Positions 1 through 12,980 are shown, counted from the stretch's first letter. The stretch: DNA of 64,000 bases from Musa acuminata AAA Group (GCF_036884655.1 NC_088339.1:23951501-24015500); one strand, 5' to 3'. Translations and numbers: made by a program. The notes: generated from the sequence alone by a model not told the origin.

Positions 1-756
1 ATGTTATTTATGCTGCTCCATTTCCAGGAATGATGATTTTATATGTGCTTTTTATCAGCGTCAGAATTTCTTTAAGGTTACATAGAGTGAGCGCCGATGC
101 AGTTCAGAGAAAATCTGTATTTGTGATGATGACAAAAATTTATAGCAAAGAAATATGCTGATTCTTGGTTTCCTTTTTGTATTTCAATTTGCTTTTCCTA
201 AGTTTTCATGTAAGATTCACCTTTGCTAGGCATGTAGCTTGCTCCATGCCTAGGCTCGAGAGAACCTTAGACCTCAGGATGTATCCTTTAACAACATTTA
301 ATTATTTGATGAATTTAGTCTACATGAGACAGTGGTCCAGCCAGTTAGTGAGATTCCTAGGTCGCCCTCTCTGCCAAACTATAGTATAAATTGCATTCCT
401 AGGATATCATCTTAGTCAGATGCCTTTTGTAAGCTAGTCTTTTTCTCTGCTAGTGTCATTTTTCCCCTTTTAACAAGTGCACAATCTACATTAATTCACA
501 ACAGAACTGGACTTTAGAACTAACAAGGGTTAGTTTGGGTTTTCAACTGATGTTCGTAGGCAAACTACTTGAACTAGTATAAATGTCAAAGACTCAAATA
601 CCATGGTATATGATTCTTCTCCACATCAGAACATTTATTTGTAGCATTGCCCACCCATGATATTTAATAATATTTGAAACTCTTATGTACTTGGAATTCC
701 ATAGACATCTTTCAGTTCTTTCGTGTGGTCTCTGACATCATTCCTAAATCATGCAG

Positions 757-848
757 CATTTGCTCCTATGAATACGGATAATGATTTTAACTTCCAAGAT
801 CGAAGTTCAAGGGTTCGGCCTTTCAATGCCAAGAAGTTCTTCCCTTAG
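757..848 (+). CDS. possible 3'-terminal exon of a gene entering from the left
   Basis: A pyrimidine-rich tract ending in ATGCAG at 756 is followed by an open frame that reads APMNTDNDFNFQDRSS, then RVRPFNAKKFFP, and stops at TAG 846-848. The exon would begin in phase (two bases finish a split codon). The composition and the clean acceptor look like a real last coding exon, with a non-coding 3' stretch after it. I do not recognise the family and found no convincing upstream exon in bases 1-750, so this could be a chance frame. Confidence 0.33.
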
Positions 849-1314
849 CCTTTCAGAGACTGAGCAATTGGCACTTAACGGGTGGTGTGTCTCAAGGTTC
901 CTTGTGTTCACAGTTTCAGCTTCTGACAAGTAAAAAGCAGTTTTTCTCATGGCAATCATGGATGCTTCTAGTTATATTCAGCTACAAAAATCAAGGTGAA
1001 AAATCATGGAACTCTCACTGCTTGAAGCAACATCCTTCAATCTAATTCCTCTACTTGGATAGAGGATGATGTAACTGTTATCCAGCTTGGTCGGGCTGCT
1101 TCTACGAAACTGACTATTAAGTTTGCAAGCCCTACTGTCATCTTTTTCGCTATTTTACTAAACATGAGAAATAGTAGCCTGTTATGTGTCTCTTTCTGTC
1201 TGGCAACCACTCTTAGATTCTAGAAAAGCAATATTTAGATCTAGTGGAAATAAAAGGAAAATGTGATGCTTATCAGAATTTGCTAAATTTTGCAGCACAG
1301 TTATTTAACCAATT

Positions 1315-1615
1315 CAATTTGTTTCATTCTAGCTTGTCATCTACATCGCTTAGACTGTGTGCATCTGAGTTTTCAAGTTGATATTTTTCTATGTTATATT
1401 GTACAGACTACAAATGTCTAGTTCTAGCAAGTTGAACTACACTAATTACTAGGTGGTGTACATCAAATTGTTTTATTCTAGCTTATCAGTTCCTTTTATC
1501 TTTTACATCAATTAGATGGTAAGTATCTGAGTTTTTGAGTTGACATTTTTCTTTTATATTGTAAAAGTATTTTTTTCTAGCAAAGTCAACTGCACTAATT
1601 ACCTGTAGCATACAT
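1315..1615. repeat. degenerate tandem duplication, about 149 bp x 2
   Basis: Two adjacent units start with CAATTTGTTTCATTCT (1315) and CAAATTGTTTTATTCT (1464). They share in order ATTCTAGCTT, an ATCTGAGTTTT stretch, TTGATATTTTTCT/TTGACATTTTTCT, TCTAGCAAG/TCTAGCAAA, and a CACTAATTAC...TACATCAA tail. Many substitutions and small indels separate them, so the duplication is old. No gene overlaps it. The rest of 849-2329 shows nothing I can assign. Confidence 0.6.
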
Positions 1616-2329
1616 CAAGTGTATTAACCTCTCTCAACTTATTCCAAGTTGAGAGAGCATAGTGATTTCAGGTTCTAATATGCAGGTTTCTAAGGAGCAG
1701 AGAGGATGTTGGATCGAGTCTAATGTAGAACTTGAGTCATTGAGATATTGGATTTTGGTACTTGAGGTAGAAATATCAATCTCATCATCATTCTAAAGAA
1801 GAAAAAGGAGTTCATGACAATGAAACAACAATGTTCATTTTATATGATCTCAGTTACATTGTGTTTGAAAATCATGTATCAGCATTTTCTGTCTCCTCTT
1901 TTACTTTATAGAAATTTGGTTTCACTCTTGGAGAGTGGGAAGGACTAATGGTACCATATCACCACAGCCTTTTGGAGACATTAAACAGCTCCTTGTCCAA
2001 CCCTTGCACTCTTCTGCTTGCAACTCCCAACCTGATGAAAGCTGGAGGACATGTAAGACTCTACCTGGTTTCAATGGTCTTTAAATGCCAACTTGAATGA
2101 TACTATTGATTGACTAGTATGCTGTGTGTGTCATAGATAGTGGCAGATTGTGAGATCAATGCATATAGATTTCAAGCACAACAACAGAGTCTACCAATAC
2201 CACCTCTCCACACTGCTGAAAGAAGGAAGGAAACATGCAAAAAAGTGCTACAAAAACTACACCCCTACTGATGCTCATCTTCTTCACCCTCATTACATTA
2301 CTTCTACATCCTCTCTCTCTCTCTCTCTC

Positions 2330-2839
2330 TCAAGCAATGCAGTTGAGCCCCATGCATCCTGACACCAAGCTCCTCAGCAGCATCTTCTGCAATCAATGTT
2401 AGAACACAACACCCAGGATGTGATCTTTGCTCTAAACTTTGGTAGGCTATCACAAAAGAACACAAGCATAAAAAGACTAGGCTAACCCTCTCGGGCTTCT
2501 TGTGGAGGAGCTCAGGTGGAATCTTGTACAAGTCCTCGTCCACAGCCTTGGGAGCTCTTCCTCCCCTTGCTGTGGTCTGAGCTGCCACATCACACACCCT
2601 CCATTGCTTCCTCTGCTTCTCTCCTCCTCTCTTCACCTTGTCAACCACAAATCAGTGAACACCTTTGAGATCCTACAACTCAATGCAAAGCGTTACCTGG
2701 CAACATTCAACAATATATAAAGAACCTTTCTCTGGTGATGCTGGTGATGTTGATGATAAGCTGCTCTCACTGCCATGCGCAGATCATCCCAGTTATCCCA
2801 GTCCCCATACGCTGGAATGTGGTGCCTGCTCATCGTCAT
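2330..2839 (-). CDS. small protein with NOI/RIN4-like N-terminus and KAVDEDLYKIPPELL motif
   Basis: Three minus-strand exons can be assembled. Exon 1 starts at ATG 2839 (or in-frame ATG 2833) and reads MSRHHIPAYGDWDNWDD, resembling the start of the plant NOI/RIN4 domain (VPxFGxWD). Exon 2 ends at 2487 and carries RGGEKQRKQWRVCDVAAQ and KAVDEDLYKIPPELLHKK. Exon 3 is 2330-2386 and encodes KMLLRSLVSGCMGLNCIA then TGA. The exon 1/2 junction is ambiguous: donor 2726 with acceptor 2636 gives about 106 residues, donor 2697 with acceptor 2628 gives about 113. A stop just upstream of exon 2 shows it cannot start there. The middle and C-terminal motifs recall small uncharacterised plant proteins; the function is unknown. 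RIN4-type proteins are membrane-associated immune regulators, but only the first half of that domain is visible. The stop codon abuts a (CT)n microsatellite (2310-2330). Confidence 0.62.
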
Positions 2840-3346
2840 CTCCTACAACCAGAAAACAGCACGCTGCACTCTAGTACTGGTGCTTATAAAGAAGAAGCGA
2901 AAGAGAGAGAGGAGAGGAAGCAGTGGACTAGTAAGCAGTAGAGAGAGGTCATTGTCAATGGCACAGAGAGGCATGACGTGGCCTCCTCACCGAGGACACC
3001 ATTCCCCCTCAGCCGAGTGTTTCCACTGCTTCTTATGCTCTGCTTTATGGCTTCCATCCCAAAGCCACCGTAAGGTTGGTTTCTTTAATGTCTCCACGCT
3101 TGGATTGCCGAGTCCATCAGGTGTTGACGTTTGAGCCAAAGGAAAGCTTTGCTCTGCAGCTTTGAAGGCCAAAGCTTACTGGTCTCCATCTTCATCTCTT
3201 TCCGGTCTGTCTTTCTGTCCTTCCGGTTCTATCGAAACCAAGACCTTGCTTGCTTGTAATGGGATTCCATTGCAGTTTTCGTGGGATCAATCAGCAAATA
3301 AGACAGTGGGAGTGTAGGACTTGGGTTGGGAGAAAGATGGAAATAA

Positions 3347-3383
<37 letters not shown>

Positions 3384-4250
3384 CATTATAATTAGTTATC
3401 CTTAGTATTTTAAAAAATTATATTAAAATATTTATGTTTACGAAAGTAAAATATTAAGATTTTTATAAAAAAAAATAATTTAATAAAATTAAATATTTTA
3501 ATTTCATAAATATAAGGATTCGAATGTATCTTTTCAAAATAGGAATGCTAAAGAAAATAAATTATAGGGATAATATATAATTAGCCTAAAAAGTGATAGA
3601 TTTTAGTAGAGCTATTTATTAACATTTCATTATACACATCCAATTTATATCCAAATTATTTTTTAATAGACTAATATTTAGATATCAGACGATTTGAAAG
3701 CTAAGATAAGATCTTTAGTAAATTTGAATTTATATGTTTTTATTTTCTATTTAAATGGATAAGCTTACACTAACCCATCAATTTTGGATTGAATTTGATT
3801 TTTTTTTCTTGAGAGGTATACAGAAAAAAAAAAATTAACATAATATATTTTTTATAAAAAAAAATCTGATTTATTTCATATGTTAAAGATGATGATTTGG
3901 CATTCGAATGAATAGTGGCCATAACCTTCAACCTTTAAATGAGTTCACAATGCCCAATAAAAGCTCCCAACATAATACCAAAGCAAAGAGATCTCAAAGT
4001 CTGAGCTGAGCTATCTTGTCATCACTCGTGTCAGTGATCGTGACACCATTTGTCTACTGAGATGATTTAGAAAAGGGGATGCCAAAAAGGCTATATGATC
4101 AACTTAAATAAAATTCGAGCAACTTTTAGTGGGGTTTGGAAATTAGTTTAATAGAAAAATAGGTGCATAAAGATATTGGATAAGATAAAATGCATTGGGT
4201 ATTATATTTAGTGTCTTTATTGTTTTTGAATAGTAATAATTGGTTGAGCG
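2840..4250. other. intergenic, AT-rich
   Basis: No gene is recognised. A perfect (TA)n microsatellite lies at about 3351-3380, followed by about 500 bp of very AT-rich sequence with poly-A and poly-T runs, typical of degraded plant intergenic DNA. Confidence 0.6.
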
Positions 4251-4514
4251 TTTTTGGATGCTGACATCTCTCTTTTTTGGTCATTTGCGAAAATTGAAGG
4301 TTTTTTCTGATAGATCGCATAAAAAAAAGAGAAAGGCTTGAATACATGTAAGAAGGATCCTTTTTTGTTATGTATAAATATAGGGACTTTTTTGGATACT
4401 CACATCCCTTCTGAGTGAGAGAAACTCTTTTCAGTCATTTATGATAATTGAAGGGTGTTTCTGATAGATTGCATATAGGAAGGGTCGTTCTTTGTTATGT
4501 CTTAATACAGGGAC
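4251..4514 (+). repeat. duplicated promoter module upstream of the Rab gene
   Basis: Unit A (4251-4387) and unit B (4388-4514) are imperfect direct repeats of about 130 bp. Shared landmarks in order are TTTTTGGATGCTGACATC/TTTTTTGGATACTCACATC, GTCATTTGCGAAAATTGAAG/GTCATTTATGATAATTGAAG, TTCTGATAGATCGCATA/TTCTGATAGATTGCATA, and TTGTTATGT...TA-ATA-AGGGAC. Unit A retains a TATA box; in unit B the same position reads TGTCTTAATACAGGGAC. Confidence 0.75.
4373..4380 (+). promoter_or_regulatory. probable TATA box of the Rab gene
   Basis: TATAAATA lies about 290 bp upstream of the Rab start codon. A start site about 30 bp downstream would put unit B of the promoter duplication into the 5' untranslated region, together with a minimal upstream ORF at 4497 (ATG-TCT-TAA). 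Confidence 0.5.
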
Positions 4515-4668
4515 GTTTTTGATAAAGAGCCCAAATCTAATACCAAATCTATTGCAAACCACCGAAATCACAGCTCACACACACACACACACTCGTCTCT
4601 CTACAGGACGAAGCTCATGTGGTGAGTCAAACGCACTCACTGGGAGGAGACGAGGTTGGGACGCGGCA

Positions 4669-7600
4669 ATGGAGGAGGCGGAGGACGGGGAGCAGTACCT
4701 GTTCAAGATCGTCATCATCGGTGACTCGGCGGTGGGGAAGTCCAACCTCCTCTCCCGCTACGCTCGCAACGAGTTCAACCTTCACTCCAAGGCAACCATC
4801 GGCGTGGAGTTCCAGACCCAGAGCGTGGTCATCGACGGAAAGGAGGTGAAGGCCCAGATCTGGGACACCGCCGGCCAGGAGCGCTTCCGGGCCGTCACCT
4901 CCGCCTACTACCGCGGCGCCGTCGGCGCGCTCGTCGTCTACGACATCTCCCGCCGCACCACCTTCGACAGCGTCCCCCGCTGGCTCCAGGAGCTCGAAAG
5001 TATGTGTACCCACAGATGATGTTTTTGACCCTTGCTTATGCTTTCCATCTGCTATTGATTCTTATCTCCCCCTCGATCGATCTCGCCTAAAAGTTGGATC
5101 TTTTGTTTCCCTCCGTGGTAGATCTGACTTCTTGCTTTCGCTTTATTCCATTAATAGGATGACGAAAGGCTAAATCAATTGATGTTATCTCATCAAAATT
5201 GGGTTTTTTTCTACCCCTTTCTTCATTAGATCTCATAAATTTCTTCTATTATACTTCTTGTTGTTCTGTGCAGTTTAATGTCTTCAAAAGGGAGTTATAA
5301 GCATATATGATGCTTTGGGATACTTTCTTGAATGAAATCTTATAAATGGAGAAAGACAAAATAAGTTCAAGTCATGGATGGTCTACTTAGCAATATACTT
5401 GAAGACCTGCCATAGAGTAACAGTGGAATTGGTATAGGGATCAAACTTCGAAGATTTGTTGAATGAATTGGATAATTGTGTTGATTGAATAGTACTGTAA
5501 ATTATTGAAACAAATAGACTTTCAATACCCAAATTTTCTCTTCAAAAAAGAAACTATCTACATATAGTGTTTGTCGATACCATCTTTATCTTTCCCGTGG
5601 ACAGCTAAGGTTAAGAAGTCTCTATGAATGTCGTGCACAATATCCAATCGATATCTATCAATGGAAACACAAAGATATCAGGAGCTGATGCTAATTTTTA
5701 GCCAAAGAAAAATTTACTCAAGAAAGTAGGATTAACAAATTTGATGCCGAATTCTGTAGTTGAGCATCGAGCAAGCTTGTTTTAGACTTTTAGTAAAATT
5801 GAAATTCCTCATTTTTTGGATGACATTTAAATGGACATGGATGTAATACTATGGCCTTAGTTTTCTGTTTTGTCAACCAATTATTGTGAGAACTATACTA
5901 CTTTGAGTATGAGATAAAACTGTCGTATGATCATTGTGAATATCGTTATTAGGCCTTTTTTTGTTTTTATTGTTGTCGTTTTAGGATCCAAAGGACACCA
6001 TAATGGATGACCTAAGGGGCAAGCAAAACATCCGACAGTGCTTTGCGTTCAATTAGGATAAAACTGTGCAATGATGAAGAATAATAACATGCACTATGCA
6101 AAAGCATTGAACTTAAACATCATATCAGATCAATGTTGATATTAATAAATTTAAAGTTTGTGTGGCTGAGCATATAGTTTGTCAGTATCTATCATGATGC
6201 GCTGATGATAGGAAAGCTTAGTAGCCACATTAGGAAATGAGGATAGCTCTGTTTTTATTATTATTTCAGTGTTGGCTAATAATTAGAAGTGAGCTACTAT
6301 TATAAATTGGAAATACATTTACTTCTTGCAGAAAGTCAATAACGGCCAACTAAACCGAGATGAACAATCCACTGAGAAGGCGATATAAGATCAGTCAACA
6401 GAAGAGGCACAGAGGATTAACAATATAAATAAGTTCGACAAACTAGTACTCTAGTGCTAAAAGAAGGTGAGGGACTAAAAATGCCATGTAGATTAGCCTT
6501 ACAGAAACAGAAAACGATATTCAGATTAGACTTGTTTTATTGCAGTTTAATTGACTAAAAATAACTAGTTATTGACTTATTGCAGAAGTCCACGTAGATT
6601 AGTCTGACCCAAAAGTTAAAGTCTATCTTTCGTACTTGATTTTCCTTGCACCTCATTGCTCACTCTAGAGCAATTGATTAAGAGGGCTTTTTAACTGATA
6701 GTGAATTCTGGTAATTAGTCCAATGTGTCGGTGTGATCAAGAGGAAGGTCACTACTAGTATTTCTTGTTATGTTAATGTAAAATATATCTTCTTCATCAT
6801 GTGATAATTTTTTAGGCTCGTCTTTGTGTTACTTGTAAATGTGTTTTTGCCTATGCCTGTCAATGGGTGATTATATTAATAATTAGAAGCCTCTGCATTT
6901 TTCAAACCCTCCACATTTTATTTTTAGGAACTCAATCAAGCTTTGTTTATATGTAGATACCAATATACTTTTCTTAGTTATTAAGTATCTCCTTTGCGTC
7001 CAGTTACTGTCTTCATTTTTGGTTAGTGAATGATGTGATTATAATTTCTCTAAGAACCATAATATATGTAGGATTGAAGTGAAACACATCGATAATACAT
7101 TAAAAATCTTGTTAATTTGTTCTCATCTCTTTGTTTCTGAGGACATTACTTGCAACTTCCATATGTGTCAATCAGCAACTCATGAACCCTGCCACAAAAT
7201 TGATCTTACCGAGATGGTGTAAACTAAAAGGTTTTGTTCAGGCTACTGGATGTATATGTAGCTCAAACTTCAAACTGATATAAACTTAGAATTTATATCT
7301 CAGATTTGATTGGTTATTTGAAATAAACAATCAGGAAAGCTACAGGTTTGCAATTGAAATTGGTTGACTAAAAACTAAATTGAGACCGAGATTATATAAT
7401 CATAGATATCCTATTATATTAGCTTCTCATTGTGTTTTCAGCAGCTTTGCTGGTGTCTTTTCCAGATTCATATGCATGTGTTCTTTAGCATGTTTGATGA
7501 TTGATATTATCCTATGAAATGCCATGTCTATACGTATTCTGATCGAACATAATGCAGCACATTCTGATACAACTGTTGCGAAGATGCTGGTTGGCAACAA

Positions 7601-7871
7601 ATGTGACCTGGACAACATCAGAAATATATCTGTTGAAGAAGGAAAAAGCCTTGCAGAAGCTGAAGGGCTGTTTTTTATCGAGACCTCGGCTCTAGATTCT
7701 ACAAATGTGAAGAAGGCATTTGAGATTGTCATCAGGGAGATATATAACAATGTGAGCAGGAAGGTCCTCAACTCGGATTCCTACAAATCAGAACTGTCTC
7801 TGAACAGGGTGAGCCTTACCAGCAATGGGAGCGATGAGACCAAGCAGACTTCCAGCAAGACCTGCTGCTGA
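4669..7871 (+). CDS. RABA5: RABA5-type Rab GTPase (Rab11 clade), two exons
   Basis: Exons 4669-4999 and 7558-7871 give a 214-residue small GTPase. The donor is GAAA|GTATGT and the acceptor ATGCAG|CA; the join rebuilds ELETHSDTT, as in plant RABA5 proteins. All G motifs are present: P-loop GDSAVGKSN (18-26), ATIGVEF (42-48), WDTAGQE (65-71), NKCD (124-127) and ETSAL (152-156). The C-terminus ends in TCC, a double-cysteine geranylgeranylation site. RABA proteins direct post-Golgi and recycling-endosome traffic to the plasma membrane or cell plate. The start is the ATG before [17 protein letters not shown]; upstream in-frame sequence lacks an ATG and is not Rab-like. The intron is 2.56 kb and holds nothing I recognise. 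The exact RABA5 subclass is not resolved. Confidence 0.95.
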
Positions 7872-9736
7872 AATTTTTTCTGTTAGTCCAGAAAATACAA
7901 CAGTGTATCAAGAAATTTCTCAGTCTCCTAATTCTGTCAGAAAGTGGTTTTTGTTTGTCATGTTAGTGAGAGTTGTTCGTTTTTAGTTTTCTCATAAGTC
8001 ATCAAGGAGCCAATATCGACATACGTCTGAACAAGCATGTAATATTCATCGTTTATTGTGGTTCCGGCATTATAGGGTTCTCATAATGGAGTGGTGTAGA
8101 CACTTGTTATACATAACACTGCTTTAATACATTAGAAGTTTGAAAGACATTCATTTGTTTATGTTCTTGAAAGCCTTCATGTACCTTTTTCTTCTTGCTG
8201 TTGATCTGACATGGTAGACATGGAAGGCTTGCAAATTTCATGTAGCCTTTGGCAACAGGGACAGGGTGAGATTTAGCTGGTACTAACATTTTCCTAACAA
8301 TTTTCATCTTTTGTATTCTGCTATTAATCATTACTATTACCAAAGCCTGGGCAGAAATGGACAGTGGTAGAACATGTTCTTTGTGAGTTATTCCCTTCTT
8401 AGTTTTCTTCTGGGAACTACAGTAACCTGGCTACCCTTAAGGAAGATATTTTCTCAGATTGCTGGTCTGCATCCCATAATAATGATCTAAAACCATCCTA
8501 ATCATCAGCCAGTACCTTAATCATCTTAAATTTAATGTTCGTTTAGTTGTTCCCAAATCATGGAGACAACAACCATTTTGTGGCATCCAGGTTAATTAGG
8601 TGTGGAATGAGAAAAGATCACTCTCCAAGTTGGTTGACAGGGATGTTTGATCACTTCATGTATTTGGATTTAGACAGCTCAACCATGATATAGACCACCA
8701 CCACATGAAGAAGAAATAGATTAATTGTGAGGGGATGTGAATGCTTCACCAAAATCCAATTATATATTGGCCAGCATAGTCTGATTACTGAATCATGATC
8801 GACATTGAGAATGAGATTGGGACTCAAAAGTCCAATGCAGTCTGGTTCCTGAAGGTCCTAAAAACTACTAAAGACAAATTTGATCCCAGGGATCCACATC
8901 ATGTCATAATGCAATACCAAGTTGTTATCATCTCCTTGTTGCTTTGGTTACTAATTAGCTTTGTAGAGGCAATGCAGAGACCTTTCCTACATATTTCTCC
9001 AGGTTTAGAAGAGTTGATCATGTCCAAAAGATGAACTCAAGATTCAAGAAAGGTATAAGGAGCAAAGTGGTGATGAAACTAACAGACCAAGGTATGATTT
9101 GCCTGTTTAATTTCGAACCGAAGATCCTAAACTCTTTGGAGAGAAAAATATTGATCAACTTTTATATCGTAATTCTTGAAGGCTATGACAATTGATGTTC
9201 CAACCACCAACAAGTTTAATTATAATGCTTCGATGCGTGGACTCAATTCGGCAAAGTAGGTCCATGATCATGAGTAATACATCCAGGTGCATAATTAGTG
9301 AAGAACAAGAGAGGACAAAAGGAAAATAAAAAGCAGCAAGAGGGTGGCATGAGCAGTCCCAATCCATATTTGTCGAGACAAGCAAATTTGAGCTTCATCT
9401 GTTCTGAATGGTTGGTTGGGAAGATTTGGAGATTTTAGCTGGTTAGGATGGTTGGTGAAGCCAATGATAGTTACCTCACAGCCTGTGCTCTGATTTGGAT
9501 CATGATCATGAGATTTATATCTGCATTGGAAGCAATAAAGCAGTGAAATCAGTAATACTCCAGCAAACACAGAAACCAGGTAAAGAGGATGAACAATATG
9601 ACCTCAAGAAACAAAGATGACAGCCATGATGGCTGCTTCCACTGGAAGAAAACACCAGACCAGACCAAATCTTGTTTAGGTTTCACAAATCACCATGCAA
9701 CTTGATATGAATGAATTGATGGCTACAACCAATCAG

Positions 9737-9771
<35 letters not shown>

Positions 9772-10342
9772 CTTCCAAAGGATTACACTGCTGGAAGGAA
9801 TCTAAACCACCATGGCCATGGCCTCCAGCTAAATTGCTACTCTCTTGTATGATGATCTGTAAAGCCTTGGAGATCCGACTTTATGACAAGGGTTGTCTCC
9901 TCGATTGGTCCTTGTCAAATTCAAGTTTGCCAACCTAGTCAATCTGATGCCACTCCTTTCATTACAGAAGGTACCTGCAATGCTGATAGCATAAACAATC
10001 GGGTAGCTGCTAAGAATATCGACAGTGTTAGGTGGCTTAGGTTAATAAGATAGAAAGAGAGGTTGCAGATTCCGCTTGGTTTATGGTTGAGTTGACTCCA
10101 GCTCAAATAGGTAGTACTTTAAATGTAGAGCATGAGAGAAGACATCTCATTTCATCTTCGAGAGTTGAATGAGTGCATCCATCTCTCTAAACCAAGCAAT
10201 AATCAGTCTTCTCGAAGATGGACTCAAACTTTTTCCACAGATTACATACAGAAGTCCTTTAATTTACTATGAAATCAAATGATCATAAGCAATATTCATG
10301 CAGCTTGTCCCTGAATTCATGGTGTGACCAGGTTGAGTCGAT
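7872..10342. other. intergenic between convergent Rab and bHLH genes
   Basis: This holds the 3' regions of two convergent genes. A (GA)n microsatellite lies at 9735-9769. Short open frames here lack splice or family support. Confidence 0.55.
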
Positions 10343-12273
10343 TCACTCTGCCAGCGAGCTTTGGGAGAAGGCGGCGGTCCCCTGGCTTTGCGCAAACCCC
10401 ATCCGAACAGCATACTGGAGATCATCCTCCCACAAATTCCCGAGCTGCAGAATACCAGCATTGCTTCAATCGCACACTTTATCTTTATGCACATTCGGTT
10501 CATTTCAGCATCAGTACCTGAGAGGTTGCATCTGTGAATCCATCAAGCGGCGGTCGGTGCAGGGAGGAACTCGTTGGGTTTATGGTTGCGACGCTCTGCA
10601 GAGGTTGCTGAGCGTATGAGAATGCAGTGCTCGTCATGTCTAATGGATAGATTTGCTGTGGCAATGGAATAGGGTAAGCCTGATGCAAATTGGACAGAGA
10701 AGAGATGACGGATCGGAGAGAATTCGATTGCCTTACATCTTTTGGGAGGAAGTCCAGCTGAGGATTCAAGGTGGCCAGCTTCGTCGATAAGAACTGAAAC
10801 CAGAGGATTGAAGTTTGAGCTGAGATATAATTGATCTTTGCTTTAATGGCTATAGTTCTATACCTCGACTTGGCGCTGCAACGACTGCACGTAGCCGATG
10901 ATCTGATCCAGCTTAAGAGCTTTGCCAGTGATCTACATTTCAAGGCATCAAGATTACACTTTTGGATCAAGAACCGATGTGTTGCAGCACCAAACTACAG
11001 ATCATTGAGCTGACCTTATTGCAACCCGGCACGAGATCTTGCAGGAGCTTCATCCTCTCGCTAATTTTCTCTCTTCTGACCTGGTAAATTGGGAGGGTGA
11101 AGATTGCACAGACAAACTGGAAATTAGGAAGACAGGAAGCTGATAACAGATGTGGAGTGTTCTTTGCTTACCCTCTCGGCGAGGCTGTGGCTGTCGGTGG
11201 CTTGCCCTCTTCTTGCCCTGACATGGATGTAGTCCTTGGGAGGCTCTGCTAGCTTGGCATTGTTCTCTTTTCCTTGTTCATGACCGGCATCACCGTTCTG
11301 CTCGGTCTTCGGCTTCGCTGCCGCATCCTTGCCAGCTCCATTGGTTTCAGCTGGTCTGCATCTCTTTGCATCCGAATTGTCCTCCTCGGTGGACTGCAGT
11401 CGAGGAATTCTCATGCTTTTAATGTTCGGTAAGAGATCTATGAACTAAATTGGATGAGAAATTTGGTGCCGCAATCAATCTGAGGCATACCATGGGATGA
11501 TTCACAATGGAGGATGACAAAGACGCCTCCTTTCCTTTGGATTTCCGCTTCCTCGCGTTGATCTTTGTATCTAGTGCCGACGATGCATCCTGGCCATTAC
11601 CGAGCCCCATTTCGTCCGGCGTCGAAGCTCCCGATGCCCTACCACCGAACTTGGACCTCAGCTCCATCTCCAAACTCTCTGGGTCCGTTACCGGGACACG
11701 CTTCCCGTCGTCCGGAACTCCCATCTGCGACCCATCGGCTGCCTTCAGAGACTGGCTGCTCGAGACCCTCGACAGCTTCCCTGCCTCTGGGAACCCAAAT
11801 TGGCCCCTGAGCAAGTCGTAACTCTTCGCCCGATCCGAGTTGGATGGCGCGAATTGCGCTGCCGCCATTTGATTGCTTGGCATCACTCCTCCCCTGCCCT
11901 GCTGCTGGTGATCCGTCACGAAAAGGTTGAGCTTTCGGGGGGAGCTCAGCGGCGCGCTGTAACAGGACACGTTAGCACTGTGGTACAGCGAGGTCGGGGG
12001 GAACTCCCCGGCGTCGCAGACGCTTCCGAGATGGCCGAAGAGCTCGTGTATGACGACGCTGTCGTTAACGGTCGGCGGATTGGAGGACAGCGATGAGACG
12101 AGAGAACCCAGGGACGAGCCGGACTGGACGTTGTGGTGCATCAGCTGCGCCCAGCCGAGGTTGAGGAAGGTCGGCGGCAATCGGTCGTCGGCGGCGCCGC
12201 CGGAGTTCAACTCAGGCGGCGTCGTCGCGTCAGGCGACTGCCAGTTCACCCCGAAAAATCGCTCCTTTTCCAT
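10343..12273 (-). CDS. bHLH transcription factor, CIB/bHLH77-78-like
   Basis: Minus-strand exons are 12273-11491, 11393-11172, 11080-11015, 10932-10864, 10793-10518 and 10444-10343, giving about 505 residues. The N-terminus is long and Ser/Asn-rich. The bHLH domain is split over exons 2-4: [22 protein letters not shown], then [19 protein letters not shown], then [18 protein letters not shown]. His330, Glu334 and Arg338 give the H-E-R signature of G-box binders. The C-terminus ([26 protein letters not shown]) matches the CIB/bHLH49-62-77-78 group, whose members act in growth, flowering or light responses. A 57-nt in-frame stretch (10680-10736) has GT...AG ends but is too short for a usual plant intron, so I keep it as exon. 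A (CTT)n run (about 12371-12392 on +) sits in the 5' UTR. Confidence 0.9.
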
Positions 12274-12644
12274 TCCTGAGGGTGAAGGTTGCAGCGAGAG
12301 GCGCGAAAAAGAGGCAAAGATCGGATTTTTATGGCAAGGTTGGGAAGAAGAACCAAGAATGCGAGGGGTAGAAGAAGAAGAAGAAGAAGAAGAACAGAGA
12401 CGAGAGGAAGAAAGGTGGAGTCGTTGAGCTCTAAGTATATATATAGAGAGAGAAATGGGGAGGTTGAGAGAGCGCAATGGACGGAGGGGATTCCGAGCTT
12501 TGAACGCAAGAGTCGGTGTATGCCCCTCTACTAATGGATACCTTTAATGGTAATTAGCTTAGCTTAGCTTCGGGGAAAGAGAGAATAGGAAAAGAACTGC
12601 CTGAGGGGCTTCAACTTCCTTCTTTCCTTGTCCAAAACAATAAC

Positions 12645-12939
12645 TAGATGTAGAGAGAGAGACAAACAAGTTGAGAATTCCTTACAAAACTCTCTTCGGT
12701 TTCACCATTCAAGTGTTTTTGGTCAGAGTTCTTAATTTAACAAGAGGTAAGTGATTAGCAGTATCTTCCTTGTCATTTATATGAGAGAGAGAAAGAGAGA
12801 GAAACTAAGTTGAGAAGCCTTTGAGATTAAAAATCTCTTTGGTTTCACCTTTCAAATGTTTTGGTCATAGTTCTTAGCTTAACAAAGTGTGAAAGCTTAG
12901 TAAATTCTAAGCCAACATTTTCTTTCTTGTAATTTCTAT

Positions 12940-12980
<41 letters not shown>

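Noticed and set aside
10680..10736. 57-nt stretch with GT...AG ends inside the bHLH gene
   Set aside because: It is open, a multiple of three, and shorter than usual plant introns, so it is kept as exon. A transcript could reverse this.
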